Assembly (NCBI GenBank): GCA_964345975.1
Contig: CAYFSS010000012.1
Location: 1 to 56,025 of the forward strand
Length of the DNA stretch: 56,025 bases
Direction: 5' to 3'
Origin: CAYFSS01 sp964345975
GTDB taxonomy: Bacteria; Bacillota; Clostridia; Saccharofermentanales; Fastidiosipilaceae
The notes beneath the pieces are model-generated. The model was not told where the DNA came from and made no database searches. It worked only from the letters and a program-made list of their open reading frames with translations. The translations under genes were made by a program, and so were the position numbers. Below are positions 16,052 through 24,892 of the stretch, piece after piece; position 1 is the stretch's first letter, and each line of letters begins with the position of its first letter.

Positions 16052-17228
16052 CTGACACCTCACGATGGATGAGGCGGAGCTTCAAGATTTCATCGTGATC
16101 TTGCAGATGCGAGATGAAATCTCGTGAGACCGAGCCGTCGATATCAAATAAGGCGACGGAATAAGCTCCTCGGCTGGCGGAAACCATTTGCTCTATGTTG
16201 TACTTATGCTCTCCAAAGAGGGCCGTCATCCGGTTTAACGTCCCGGGGACATTCCGATGGAGAAGGACGATGCGACTTGGCGCTCTAAGGATCCCCAGAT
16301 TAACATCGGGAAAGTTCACGGAGTGCACGATGTTGCCATATGCTAGGTAGTTTTGAAGAGCCTCTACCGCCATCACTGCGCATTGTTCTTCAGATTCAAC
16401 CGTGGTTGCTCCGATATGAGGTGTGACAATTGTGCGGGGGAAGGTCACATTATGCTCGTTGGGAAAATCAACGACGTAACCCCTGAGTTTTTCGTTGCGA
16501 AGGGCTAACCCGACTTCCTTTTCATCACAAATGAGGTCTCGGGCAAAGTTTAAGAGGATGGCTTCATTCTTCATGAGCGCAATTTCTTTTGTGCCTATCA
16601 TGCCTTGGGTATTATTCGTCAGTGGAACGTGGATTGAGATGTAATCGCATTTCGGGAGCAATTCTTCCAAGCTCTCGTTCATGTGAACTTGCGTTGAGAG
16701 TTGAAGGGCGTACTCCAAGGGGATCGCAGGATCATAGCCCTCGACATTCATACCCACCCCAATGGCGGCATTCGCTACCAAGTGTCCCACAGCTCCAAGA
16801 CCAATCACGCCTAAGGTTTTATGGCGGATCTCGGTCCCCGCGAATTGGCCCTTCACCTTTTCAGCCAGTGTAGCGATATCCTGCAGATCTTTGTTTTTGC
16901 GCACCCAATGCGTGCCGCCGATGATGTCTCGTGAGGAGAGAATCATTGCACAAAGGACTAATTCCCGAACGCCATTGGCATTTGCCCCGGGTGTATTGAA
17001 GACAACGATGCCTGCTTCGCTGGCTCTTTCCAACGGGATATTGTTGACGCCTGCACCGGCTCTCGCAATAGCGCGTAAGTTGTCGGGAAATTCTACGGCA
17101 TGTAATCCTGCCGAACGCACGATCCAGGCATCTGCTCTCTGGGCATCTCCGGTGAGTTCGAACGGTTCACGAAGGCGAGCTAAACCCTTCTCGGAGATGG
17201 CGTTAAGAGTGGCAATTTTCCGCTTCAT
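16044..17228 (-). CDS. serA: D-3-phosphoglycerate dehydrogenase with ACT domain
   Basis: 394 residues, the short SerA form. It oxidises 3-phosphoglycerate to phosphohydroxypyruvate, the first step of serine synthesis. NAD-binding motif GVIGLGAVGHLVANAA is near residue 140. Catalytic Arg is in the NFARD segment, Glu in the following helix, and His in TPHIGATTVESEE. A C-terminal ACT domain (about 320-394, HRNVPGTLNRMTALFGEH) suggests serine feedback. It overlaps serC by ATGA (17225-17228) and the next gene by 8 nt, so the three form one tight operon. Confidence 0.93.
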   Translation of the reverse strand: MKRKIATLNAISEKGLARLREPFELTGDAQRADAWIVRSAGLHAVEFPDNLRAIARAGAGVNNIPLERASEAGIVVFNTPGANANGVRELVLCAMILSSRDIIGGTHWVRKNKDLQDIATLAEKVKGQFAGTEIRHKTLGVIGLGAVGHLVANAAIGVGMNVEGYDPAIPLEYALQLSTQVHMNESLEELLPKCDYISIHVPLTNNTQGMIGTKEIALMKNEAILLNFARDLICDEKEVGLALRNEKLRGYVVDFPNEHNVTFPRTIVTPHIGATTVESEEQCAVMAVEALQNYLAYGNIVHSVNFPDVNLGILRAPSRIVLLHRNVPGTLNRMTALFGEHKYNIEQMVSASRGAYSVALFDIDGSVSRDFISHLQDHDEILKLRLIHREVSDA

Positions 17229-18304
17229 CGGTCTGCCTCGAATTCTTGCATGGCAGCTACGAGGGATTCTACCCCTTCGAGTGTCATTGCGTTATAGATG
17301 CTGGCACGCATCCCGCCAACACTGCGATGCCCTTTGAGGCCGAGGAGATTTCGTCGTTCTGCATACGTCACAAAAGCCTGATCCAGTTCTTGCTCTCCGG
17401 TTGTAAAGCAGACATTCATGAACGAGCGATCTTCCGGTTTGACGGTTCCATGAAAGAGTTCACTTTGGTCTAGATAGGCGTAGAGAAGTCCTGCTTTCTT
17501 CTGATTATGCTCTGCCATAGCTTCAAGACCACCTAACCGCTTGAGCTGTTTGAAGATCTTGCCACAGAGATAGATCGCATACGTGGGAGGAGTATTGAAG
17601 AGGGAACCGGTGTCCATTTGCACCTTGTACTTAAGGAGGGTCGGCGTTGCATCATGGACGTCCTCTCGGATGAGGTCTTTGCGGACGATGACCACGGTGA
17701 GACCTGCCGGTCCAAGATTCTTCTGGGCACCTGCAAAGATTAAGCCATACCGCTCGACGTCGATGGGTTCTGAAAGGATGGCGGAGGACAGATCTGAAAC
17801 CAAGGGTTTCCCTTGGGTGTCCGGAAGTTTCGTAAATCTCGTGCCATAGATGGTGTTGTTCTCACAAATATAGACGTAGTCTGAGTTTTCACTGATCTCC
17901 GGTTTTGAGAGTTCAGGAATATAGGTGTAATGATCTTCTTTAGAGGAAGCAAGGATTTCAACTTGACCGTAGCGCTCGGCTTCCTGCGCCGCCTTCTCAG
18001 CCCATGAACCGGTGAGAATATAACTTGCTAAGCCATTCTGCATGAGATTCATAGGGATGGCTGAGAACTGAGTCCAAGCACCGCCTTGGAGAAAGAGGAC
18101 AGCATACGTCTCGGGGATACCCATGAGTTCTCGGAGATCCGCTTCAGCTTGGCCGATGATTTCTTCGAAAGCCCTCGAGCGATGGCTCATCTCCAGGACG
18201 GAGATCCCTGTGCCCTTGTAGTCGAGCATTTCGCTTGCGGCTTCTTCCAGGATATCTCGGGGTAAGACCGCAGGGCCGGCATTGAAGTTATAGACTTGTT
18301 TCAT
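17225..18304 (-). CDS. serC: Phosphoserine aminotransferase
   Basis: 359 residues, standard length. It transaminates phosphohydroxypyruvate with glutamate to phosphoserine. It begins YNFNAGPAVLPRDILEEA. GGAWTQFSAIPMNL is the phosphate-binding region, and the PLP-lysine lies in FAGAQKNLGPAG. The C-terminal RSVGGMRASIYNAMT motif is intact. AGGAGA precedes the ATG. First gene of the serC-serA-isomerase operon; a hairpin lies in its 5' region. Confidence 0.95.
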   Translation of the reverse strand: MKQVYNFNAGPAVLPRDILEEAASEMLDYKGTGISVLEMSHRSRAFEEIIGQAEADLRELMGIPETYAVLFLQGGAWTQFSAIPMNLMQNGLASYILTGSWAEKAAQEAERYGQVEILASSKEDHYTYIPELSKPEISENSDYVYICENNTIYGTRFTKLPDTQGKPLVSDLSSAILSEPIDVERYGLIFAGAQKNLGPAGLTVVIVRKDLIREDVHDATPTLLKYKVQMDTGSLFNTPPTYAIYLCGKIFKQLKRLGGLEAMAEHNQKKAGLLYAYLDQSELFHGTVKPEDRSFMNVCFTTGEQELDQAFVTYAERRNLLGLKGHRSVGGMRASIYNAMTLEGVESLVAAMQEFEADR

Positions 18305-18336
18305 AGTGTGTCTCCTAAACGGTAGGCGAAAAGGCG

Positions 18337-18365
18337 GGCGACACTCCGGATGGTAGAGTGTTGCC
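18337..18365 (-). promoter_or_regulatory. Hairpin in the serC leader
   Basis: GGCAACACTC (18365-18356 on the minus strand) pairs with GAGTGTCGCC (18346-18337) with one G-U pair and a 9-nt loop, 33 nt before the serC start. No T run follows and no T-box core was seen, so the class of control element is unknown. The rest of 18366-18498 shows nothing I could assign. Confidence 0.4.
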
Positions 18366-18498
18366 TCCTTCTAATGTAGTGAGGCTCTTCAGGGAAGTCC
18401 ATTTATGAAGACTTATCTTAGGAAATTTCATGTCTTTGAGGAAATAAATTGGCGAAAACTTACGATCGAACGAGAGTATTGTCTAAAGAGACGACCTA

Positions 18499-19443
18499 TC
18501 AGACGGTTTCGAGTAATTCTCTAGCTAAGCTCGCGGCACCGCTTGCAGCATCAGATTTCGCCTCTGTCAGCGTGTAGTTCGCTCGGGACTCCGTCAGTAG
18601 ATCCATGAAGACTTGGCGATAGGGTTTGGATTTGAGTAGCGACCCTGCCAAAACAAGGTTCAAATCCTTGCCGGAGATCTTCTTTGCAACCGTTTCTACC
18701 AGTCTCAGGAGTGCGCCGGCTTCATGCTTGGCAATTGCCAGCGTCTCGGCATCGCCTTCATCAAGCAATGGGTCCATGACGACAGCAAAACGAGCGATCC
18801 TCGACTTGTCAAAAGGTGCTTGATAGAAGAGCCCCATAATTTCAGCTATAAGATCTTCCGTGGCTAAGAACTCGTGCACGGCTTTAGTCATACGACTGTG
18901 TTCTCTTTGCCCATCGAACACTTTGAGCGTTTCTGAGAGGAAGGCCTTACCTATAGAATAGCCTGAGCCTTCGTCGCCTATGAGATGACCGAAACCCCCG
19001 GCTCTTGCAAGACCCCTCGGGCCTTGACCCATGGCGATGGAACCGGTTCCTGCGATGAGGAGAATGCCGGGTTCATGATCGAGGGCACCGCGAAGAGCAG
19101 CCGCTTGATCGCCGACGATGCAGAGATTTTGAAGACCCAAACCGGAGAGGATTTCATGGAGTGTTTCATAGACTCGAGGTCCTGAGATTCCGGCTGCCCC
19201 CAGTCCGGTGGCAACAATGCTTGAAACCTGGACATCAAGATCTCTCAGGATCGCCTGAAAATGAGCTCTAACCCGGTCTTTCCCTGTGCTATTGAGATTA
19301 GAAGGTCCCGCAAGCGTTGTCTTAAGAGGGTTAGCGAACTCTTTGTCATTCACATCGAAGAGAACTGCATGGGTCTTGGTCCCACCACCGTCCAAGCCCA
19401 GGATGTATTGTTTTTCAGATGCTGTTGTTTTATCTCGTCTCAT
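18499..19443 (-). CDS. BadF/BadG/BcrA/BcrD-type amino sugar kinase (GlcNAc/MurNAc kinase-like)
   Basis: 314 residues. The ASKHA fold is clear: phosphate-1 loop LGLDGGGTKTHAVLFD (about 15-30), ATGLGAAG, the GTGSIAMGQ phosphate-2 loop, and GDEGSGYSIG. Family members phosphorylate GlcNAc, MurNAc or glucosamine; MurK of Clostridium acetobutylicum belongs to this family. With murQ and namZ about 5.5 kb away on the same strand, MurNAc/GlcNAc phosphorylation in peptidoglycan recycling is the best guess. No clear ribosome site precedes the ATG, while TAAGAT lies 7 nt upstream, so the mRNA could be almost leaderless. Confidence 0.8.
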   Translation of the reverse strand: MRRDKTTASEKQYILGLDGGGTKTHAVLFDVNDKEFANPLKTTLAGPSNLNSTGKDRVRAHFQAILRDLDVQVSSIVATGLGAAGISGPRVYETLHEILSGLGLQNLCIVGDQAAALRGALDHEPGILLIAGTGSIAMGQGPRGLARAGGFGHLIGDEGSGYSIGKAFLSETLKVFDGQREHSRMTKAVHEFLATEDLIAEIMGLFYQAPFDKSRIARFAVVMDPLLDEGDAETLAIAKHEAGALLRLVETVAKKISGKDLNLVLAGSLLKSKPYRQVFMDLLTESRANYTLTEAKSDAASGAASLARELLETV

Positions 19444-19590
19444 GCCGTTTATCTTAGCAAAGAAATGGAGGGGAAGATCTGAAGGGCTTTTGAAGGTTTA
19501 AGGTCCCAAGGAATGGTACGAATGTGTGAAGAACATTGTGTGTTGCGTCTCATTTGTTACTCTTCATAGAAAAGTTGAGCCTTGAGTTAG

Positions 19591-19642
19591 TTGACATTAA
19601 CCGGGGTGGGATTTAAATTTAACGCTGTTAGATGAAGCTAAC
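19591..19642 (+). promoter_or_regulatory. feo promoter with overlapping inverted repeats
   Basis: TTGACA (19591-19596) and TAAATT (19614-19619) are spaced by 17 nt, the best sigma-A promoter in the window. GTTA and TAAC arms flank the -35, and GTTAG-atgaag-CTAAC (19627-19642) lies at the expected start site. CTAACGA (19638-19644) and TCGTTAG (19661-19667) form a further pair. The positions fit repressor operators, plausibly of a DtxR/MntR-like iron regulator; the spacing does not match the classic IdeR box. Confidence 0.55.
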
Positions 19643-19698
19643 GAATGAGTTTTGAGCTTGTCGTTAGTCTTAATGGATATCACAGGGGGGGCGACTTC

Positions 19699-19911
19699 AT
19701 GCCACTTATTTTTGCTGATGTCGGAGCGGACTACACAGTGCAGAAAGTTGGCGGCAACGCTGCAACTCGCAAGCACTTGGAGACTTTAGGTTTTGTGGAA
19801 GGGCATGGTATCAAAGTCGTGTCGAATATGGCACAGAATCTCATCGTTCGGGTCAAAGATACCAGTATTGCCCTGGATCGTGATCTTGCGCGTCGCATTC
19901 ACGTTTCCTAA
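19699..19911 (+). CDS. FeoA-domain protein (first of two)
   Basis: 70 residues from the ATG after a GGGGGG tract with 7-8 nt spacing; an in-frame ATG 54 nt earlier has no ribosome site. It has the SH3-like FeoA pattern: residues 1-12 PLIFADVGADYTV, then KHLETLGFVEGHGIKVVSN, then NLIVRVKDTSIALDRDLARRIHV. FeoA proteins assist FeoB in ferrous iron uptake from the cytoplasmic side. Two FeoA genes before feoB is a common Clostridia layout. First gene after the feo promoter. Confidence 0.85.
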   Translation: MPLIFADVGADYTVQKVGGNAATRKHLETLGFVEGHGIKVVSNMAQNLIVRVKDTSIALDRDLARRIHVS

Positions 19912-19951
19912 ACAAGCTAGATAGCGTGGAGGATATAACGTGGAGGATAGT

Positions 19952-20173
19952 ATGTATACATTGAAGGATGTCCCGGTGGGAGAGACTTGTCAGGTGGTTG
20001 CCATCCGCGGGACCGGTCCTCTCAAACGCCGCCTCATGGACATGGGGATCACGAAGGGGACTGAAATCAAAGTCACGAAGCTTGCCCCTTTAGGCGATCC
20101 AATGGAACTCACAGTGCGTGGTTATCAATTGAGTCTGCGCAAGGCAGAAGCACAAAATATCGAAGTAAAGTAG
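19952..20173 (+). CDS. feoA: Ferrous iron transport protein A
   Basis: 73 residues. Canonical FeoA: TLKDVPVGETCQVVAIRG, RRLMDMGITKGTEIKVTKLAPLGDP, then ELTVRGYQLSLRKAEAQNIEV. Start choice is ambiguous. GGAGG (19942-19946) serves the ATG at 19952, while another GGAGG (19928-19932) is 7 nt before an in-frame GTG at 19940. The two sites come from a short duplicated GTGGAGGAT segment. Partner of the previous FeoA and of feoB downstream. Confidence 0.9.
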   Translation: MYTLKDVPVGETCQVVAIRGTGPLKRRLMDMGITKGTEIKVTKLAPLGDPMELTVRGYQLSLRKAEAQNIEVK

Positions 20174-20177
20174 AACC

Positions 20178-20215
20178 GTCGTTAGACTTTTGCGGCCGAT
20201 GTAAACGCTAACGAC
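20178..20215. promoter_or_regulatory. Inverted repeat between feoA and feoB
   Basis: GTCGTTAG (20178-20185) and CTAACGAC (20208-20215) are perfect 8-bp arms with a 22-nt spacer, just after the feoA stop. GTCGTTAG also occurs at 19660-19667. AAGCTAACCTT (20313-20323), just before feoB, resembles an iron-box half. It may be an operator or a processing hairpin. The rest of the 173-nt gap has no other clear element. Confidence 0.4.
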
Positions 20216-20346
20216 CCTATCTATCATTAGTTGTTCTTCAATTGAGCCGCACCATCAACTTTTCATGTTCAAATTCAACGGCCATGGCTTTTTTATCCTC
20301 AGAAGTTGCCTTAAGCTAACCTTCAAAGGGTCGTGAACGTTGATCG

Positions 20347-22869
20347 ATGAATGATCTTGTCATTGAAAGTAGGTCCCGGATGAGTAGACGAATTGCCTTA
20401 GCTGGTAACCCCAATAGTGGTAAAACAACGCTGTTTAACGCCCTTACCGGTTCACGTCAATATGTAGGTAACTGGCCGGGCGTAACCGTTGAGAAGAAGT
20501 CAGGCATTGTTAAGGGCCAGGCGGACTTGGAACTCATCGATCTTCCGGGCATCTATTCGATGTCACCCTATTCGTTGGAAGAGGTCGTCGCACGGGACTT
20601 CCTGATCGATGAGAAACCGGATGTCATCTTGAACATCATCGATGCAACCAATCTGGAGCGAAACCTCTTCCTTACAACTCAACTCCTAGAGCTAGAGATC
20701 CCCATGATCATCGCCCTAAACATGATGGACGTCGTGACGAAAAATGACGATAAGATTAATATTGAGAATCTTTCATCTGCTCTCGGAGTCGATATCATCC
20801 CGATCTCAGCTCTGCGTGGCAAGGGCATCGATGAAATTGTCGCGCGTTCGCTGAGCATCACCGGCGCTACAGATCGTAGTAAGCCACCCGTCTATAGTTC
20901 TGACGTCGAAGAAGCGTTGCATCGGATTGAATCGATCGCGGCTTCGCATTTGACGACGGAACGACGTTGGTATGCGATTAAGTTGTTCGAGCGTGATGCA
21001 AAAATCATGGAGCGCTTGGACTTAAGTGATGCTGAAACAGCTCGGCTTGAAGAGGTTATTTCCAAGTGCGAAGACGTTATGGACGATGATGCGGAATCTA
21101 TCATCACCATGGAGCGTTATGAATACATCTCGCACATCATCCAAGGCAACTATCAAAAGCAAAGCTCGGGTTCTCTCACAACCTCAGACAAGATCGACCG
21201 AATAGTCACGAACCGTTGGTTGGGACTCCCAATCTTTGCCCTGATCATGTTCCTTGTCTATTACCTATCGATCAGCACCGTCGGGACAGCCGCTACAGAC
21301 TGGGCCAATGACCAACTCTTTGGGGATGGTTGGCATCTCTTAGGTCGAGGCTCTGCAGAGTACGAAGCAGCCGTGGATGACTATGGCGATAGCGAACAGA
21401 TTATCCATGCCTTTAATGAAGCGTATGGCGATGCAGAAATTGCGCAAGCGATCGACGTGGAAGATGAAGCGTTCGACGAAGCTGCTGCAGATGAGGCGCT
21501 TGCCATGCTTGTAACGGCTACTCCTGAGGATGCTTCCGTTACGTACTACGTCGAAGATGAAGAGACGCTTGCTGTCGAGCCGATACCGGGAATGACGAAA
21601 ACAGATCTGGAAGAAGCCGTCGCTGATTTCACGGGGACGGACTATAAGAGCAATTATGGCGCACCTGAGCCCTCAACCTATGGCACTTGGGTGCCGGGCA
21701 TCCCGGTTGCGATAAGCAATGCCCTTCAAGCCATGGACGTATCGCCTGTCCTCGAAGGACTGATCTTAGACGGGATCGTCGCCGGTTTGGGGGCCGTGCT
21801 TGGCTTTGTCCCTCAGATGTTGGTCCTCTTCCTCCTCTTGGCCTTCCTTGAAGCTTGCGGTTACATGGCACGCATAGCCTTCGTCTTGGATCGTATCTTC
21901 CGGCGTTTCGGTCTCTCAGGGAAATCCTTTATTCCGATGCTCATCGGGACAGGCTGTAGTGTCCCGGCCATTATGGCCTCGCGGACGATAGAGAATGATA
22001 ATGACCGACGCATGACGATCTTGACGACAAGCTTCATCCCTTGCAGTGCCAAGATCCCATTCATCAGTATGATTGCCGGTGCTATTTTTGGCGGCTCAGC
22101 TTGGGTTGCAACCTCTGCATACTTTGTGGGAATGGTGGCAGTAATCATCTCCGGAATCATGCTGAAGAAAACCCGTCCCTTTGCCGGGGAAACGATGCCG
22201 TTTGTCATGGAGCTTCCTACGTACCATATGCCTACGGTGAGTAATCTCTTACGTTCCACCTGGGAGCGTGGTTGGTCTTTCATCAAAAAAGCCGGCTCCA
22301 TTATCCTTTTGTCCACCATCGTTATCTGGTTCCTTTCATTCTTTGGTGTGGTTAACGGTCGCTTGCAGATGTTGACGGATGACCAACTCAATCAATCCAT
22401 CCTGGCAACCTTGGGAACCGGCTTCGCTTGGATCTTTGCGCCTCTAGGTTGGGGGACGTGGCAAGCGGCGGTCTCTTCTGTCACCGGCTTAGTCGCCAAA
22501 GAGAATATCGTCGGTACGCTGGGTATTCTGTATGGATCAGAGGGCAATGTTTACGCTGCAATGGCAGAGGTATTTACCCCGATTGCAGGATATTCTTTCC
22601 TCGTTTTCAATCTCCTGTGCACACCTTGTTTTGCCGCCCTGGGGGCTATTCGCCGTGAGATGAATCATTGGCGTTGGACGGCCTTTGCTATTGCTTGGCA
22701 GACCGTTCTTGCGTATTCCGTTTCCCTCATGATTAACCAGTTTGGTTTGGCTCTTTCGGGCAGGATGAATCTTATCGGCTTTGTCGCTGCGCTCTTTGTT
22801 TTGATGGTGATGCTTTGGATGCTTTTACGGCCTACACCTAGGGGTCAGTTCGAGGTGCAAGAAGCTTAG
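20347..22869 (+). CDS. feoB: Ferrous iron transporter B with an acidic insertion
   Basis: 840 residues, longer than usual (650-780). The N-terminal G domain has G1 GNPNSGKTT (20-28), the YVGNWPGVTVEKK switch, G3 DLPG (65-68) and G4 NMMD (125-128). A helical linker and TM1 (about 292-312) follow. Gate and core motifs are seen in CGYMARIAF, GTGCSVPAIMASR, PCSAKIPF and NLLCTPCFAALGAIRREM. Residues about 335-447 are an acidic, Ala/Asp/Glu-rich insertion just after TM1, in a loop predicted to face outside. Neither the ATG at 20347 nor that at 20380 (just before RRIALAGNP, with AGG 6 nt upstream) has a strong ribosome site. Imports Fe2+ across the membrane. Confidence 0.95.
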   Translation: MNDLVIESRSRMSRRIALAGNPNSGKTTLFNALTGSRQYVGNWPGVTVEKKSGIVKGQADLELIDLPGIYSMSPYSLEEVVARDFLIDEKPDVILNIIDATNLERNLFLTTQLLELEIPMIIALNMMDVVTKNDDKINIENLSSALGVDIIPISALRGKGIDEIVARSLSITGATDRSKPPVYSSDVEEALHRIESIAASHLTTERRWYAIKLFERDAKIMERLDLSDAETARLEEVISKCEDVMDDDAESIITMERYEYISHIIQGNYQKQSSGSLTTSDKIDRIVTNRWLGLPIFALIMFLVYYLSISTVGTAATDWANDQLFGDGWHLLGRGSAEYEAAVDDYGDSEQIIHAFNEAYGDAEIAQAIDVEDEAFDEAAADEALAMLVTATPEDASVTYYVEDEETLAVEPIPGMTKTDLEEAVADFTGTDYKSNYGAPEPSTYGTWVPGIPVAISNALQAMDVSPVLEGLILDGIVAGLGAVLGFVPQMLVLFLLLAFLEACGYMARIAFVLDRIFRRFGLSGKSFIPMLIGTGCSVPAIMASRTIENDNDRRMTILTTSFIPCSAKIPFISMIAGAIFGGSAWVATSAYFVGMVAVIISGIMLKKTRPFAGETMPFVMELPTYHMPTVSNLLRSTWERGWSFIKKAGSIILLSTIVIWFLSFFGVVNGRLQMLTDDQLNQSILATLGTGFAWIFAPLGWGTWQAAVSSVTGLVAKENIVGTLGILYGSEGNVYAAMAEVFTPIAGYSFLVFNLLCTPCFAALGAIRREMNHWRWTAFAIAWQTVLAYSVSLMINQFGLALSGRMNLIGFVAALFVLMVMLWMLLRPTPRGQFEVQEA

Positions 22870-22915
22870 AGAGTCCGGTAGGGCTTTTTGAAGAAAATCT
22901 TAGGATATTTCACTT

Positions 22916-22940
22916 AAGGGCTCCTCCGGGAGTCCTTTTG
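22916..22940 (+). terminator. Intrinsic terminator of the feo operon
   Basis: AAGGGCTCC (22916-22924), TCCG loop, GGAGTCCTT (22929-22937), then TTG: a 9-bp stem with one G-U pair and a short U-rich end (CCTTTTGTT). Confidence 0.7.
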
Positions 22941-23003
22941 TTCGCTATACTCTAGCAAGATAAACCAGCATAGCTATGCGAACCTAACCACTAGGAGGAT
23001 AAA

Positions 23004-24820
23004 ATGATTGACAAAGAAAAGATCCACTTGGCTTCCAGCGAAGGCCGTCCCATCCATCTCTTACCGGAAATGAGCAATCGACATGGCATCATTTCCGGCG
23101 CAACGGGAACGGGGAAGACCGTGACCTTACGCGTGCTCGCAGAAGACTTCAGTTCGTTGGGGGTTCCGGTCTTCATGCCGGATATGAAGGGTGAACTGTC
23201 CGGTCTCCTGAAACCTATGAGCATCGATGACCCGATTCGTGAGCGGATTGAATATACAGGCATTAGAGAACGTTATGAAGCGGAGTCCTTTCCGGTCTTA
23301 TTTTGGGATCTCTACGGTGACACGGGAATTCCGCTCCGCTGCAGCCCCAGCCAGATGGGTCCTGCGCTCTTATCTCGTATGCTGGGCCTCAATGAAACGC
23401 AAAGTGGGGTCCTCGATGTCATCTTTCGAGTGGCCGATGAGCGGGTTCTTCCACTCCTCGACTTTAAGGATCTGCAAAGCATGCTGCGGTTCGTGAACGA
23501 AAACCGCAGTGAAATCTCAAAGTACTATGGTAACGTTGCTCCGTCTTCCATCACCTCCATCATGCGTCGCTTACTTCGTTTTGAAGATGAAGGGGCTGAG
23601 CCTTTCTTTGGGGAGCCGACCTTCGAGCTGGACGATTTCTTTGTCAGGGGAACGGATGGACGTGGCATGATCCATATCCTCCAAGCCAGTCGGCTGATGG
23701 CCAGTCCGCTCTTATACTCGAGCTTCATGCTCTGGATGCTCTCCGAACTCTTTGAGAAACTGCCGGAAGTCGGCGATGCCAAGCTGCCTACGCTTGCTTT
23801 CTTCTTCGATGAAGCCCACCTTCTCTTCGATGCCCTGCCCAAGACCCTCTCCGATAAACTTGAGCAGGTTATTCGCATGATTCGATCCAAAGGGGTGGCG
23901 ATCTTCTTTGTGACACAAAGCATCCAAGATCTACCGGATCCTATTCTGGCGCAGTTGGGAAATCGGATTCAGCATGGGATGAGAGCCTATACGCCGAGAG
24001 AATTGTCATTGCTAAAGCATACTGCCGATAGTTTCCGAGCGAATCCTGCCTTCGATACGGAAGAAGCGCTGCGGGAACTCAGCATCGGGGAGGCTCTGAT
24101 CTCAACGTTGGATACCAATGGGGTCCCCACGATGGTCGAGCGAGCAAGTGTTTTGCCGCCACGTTCTAGCTTGGATCCGGTCGATAGCTTCACGCTCCAT
24201 CAATATTATGAGAGTCATGATCTCTTTGCGAAGTATGCAGACGTTCTGGATAGGGAATCCGCCTATGAAATCCTGGAAGGTCTCATTGCGGAAGCTGCTG
24301 CCGTCGACGTTGAAGATCTCGATGTTGTGAGACGAGAGCAAGAATTCGGCTCTTACTCCGGTACGACGGATGAGGATAAAGAGACAGAGCGGGAAGAATA
24401 TGAATCCGCTCGTATTGCCGAGTTGGAAGCTGAACGTGAAGCTGCTCTGGAAGCGCTGCGAAAGGCTGAGGAGGCTGCAGAGAAGGCGGCACGTCAGGCT
24501 GAACTGCAAGCTGAGGAGGCNNNNNNNNNNNNNNNNNNNNNNNNNNNNNNNNNNNNNNNNNNNNNNNNNNNNNNNNNNNNNNNNNNNNNNNNNNNNNNNN
24601 NNNNNNNNNNNNNNNNNNNNAGGCTGCTGAACGAGAAGCTGAGAAAGCGGCCCAGGCTGCTGAACGAGAAGCCGCTGCGAAAGCTAAGGCATCTTCGCGG
24701 AGCACCTCGAGTAGCAGACTTAGCCCGATCGATCGTCTCACAAACTCAGCTTTCAGCGCTGTAGGACGTGAAATTGGCCGTCAGATCACAAGGGGTGTAT
24801 TAGGCAATTTGCTGAAGTAA
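23004..24820 (+). CDS. HerA-like ATPase, DUF853/YjgR family, interrupted by an N gap
   Basis: AGGAGG is 5 nt before the ATG. N-terminal ATPase: Walker A GATGTGKT (32-39), MPDMKGELSGL, Walker B LAFFFDEAHLLFD, then GVAIFFVTQSIQDLPD, the usual DUF853 order. From about residue 455 the protein becomes an Ala/Glu/Arg coiled coil broken by 100 N (24521-24620). Read straight through, the frame ends at 24764 with an unrelated tail. In another frame the coil continues (from 24623) into RLTNSAFSAVGREIGRQITR and a TAA at 24818-24820, the expected DUF853 C-terminus. The real gap should therefore be 2 modulo 3 nt long. Function in vivo is unknown; HerA relatives are DNA translocases. Confidence 0.85.
24400..24690 (+). 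repeat. Ala/Glu/Arg coiled-coil repeat containing the first N gap
   Basis: Codons for EAEREAALEAL, RKAEEAAEKAARQAELQAEE before the gap and AAEREAEKAAQAAEREAAAKAKA after it. The 30-nt unit around GGCTGCTGAACGAGAAGC is seen twice after the gap (24624 and 24654). Such repeats explain the assembly break. Confidence 0.7.
24521..24620. other. Assembly gap of 100 N
   Basis: Exactly 100 N inside the coiled-coil repeat. The length is probably nominal, because the reading frame on the two sides does not match. Confidence 0.95.
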
Positions 24821-24892
24821 ATAAGAAGCCCGGATTTGAGCCGGACTCCTAAGCCGAACTCCTAAAGCGCACGTTTAGCATGCCGCAAACGA

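Noticed and set aside
18305..18498. T-box before serC
   Set aside because: A hairpin exists, but no T-box core or antiterminator sequence was seen.
22870..23003. -10 TATACT promoter for the HerA-like gene
   Set aside because: A TATACT is present, but no acceptable -35 at 16-18 nt, so not listed as a feature.
24700..24764. C-terminus of the HerA-like protein read straight through the N gap (ending GAPRVADLARSIVSQTQLSAL at 24764)
   Set aside because: Another frame after the gap continues the coiled coil and ends in the family's conserved tail at 24820; the straight reading is an effect of nominal gap length.
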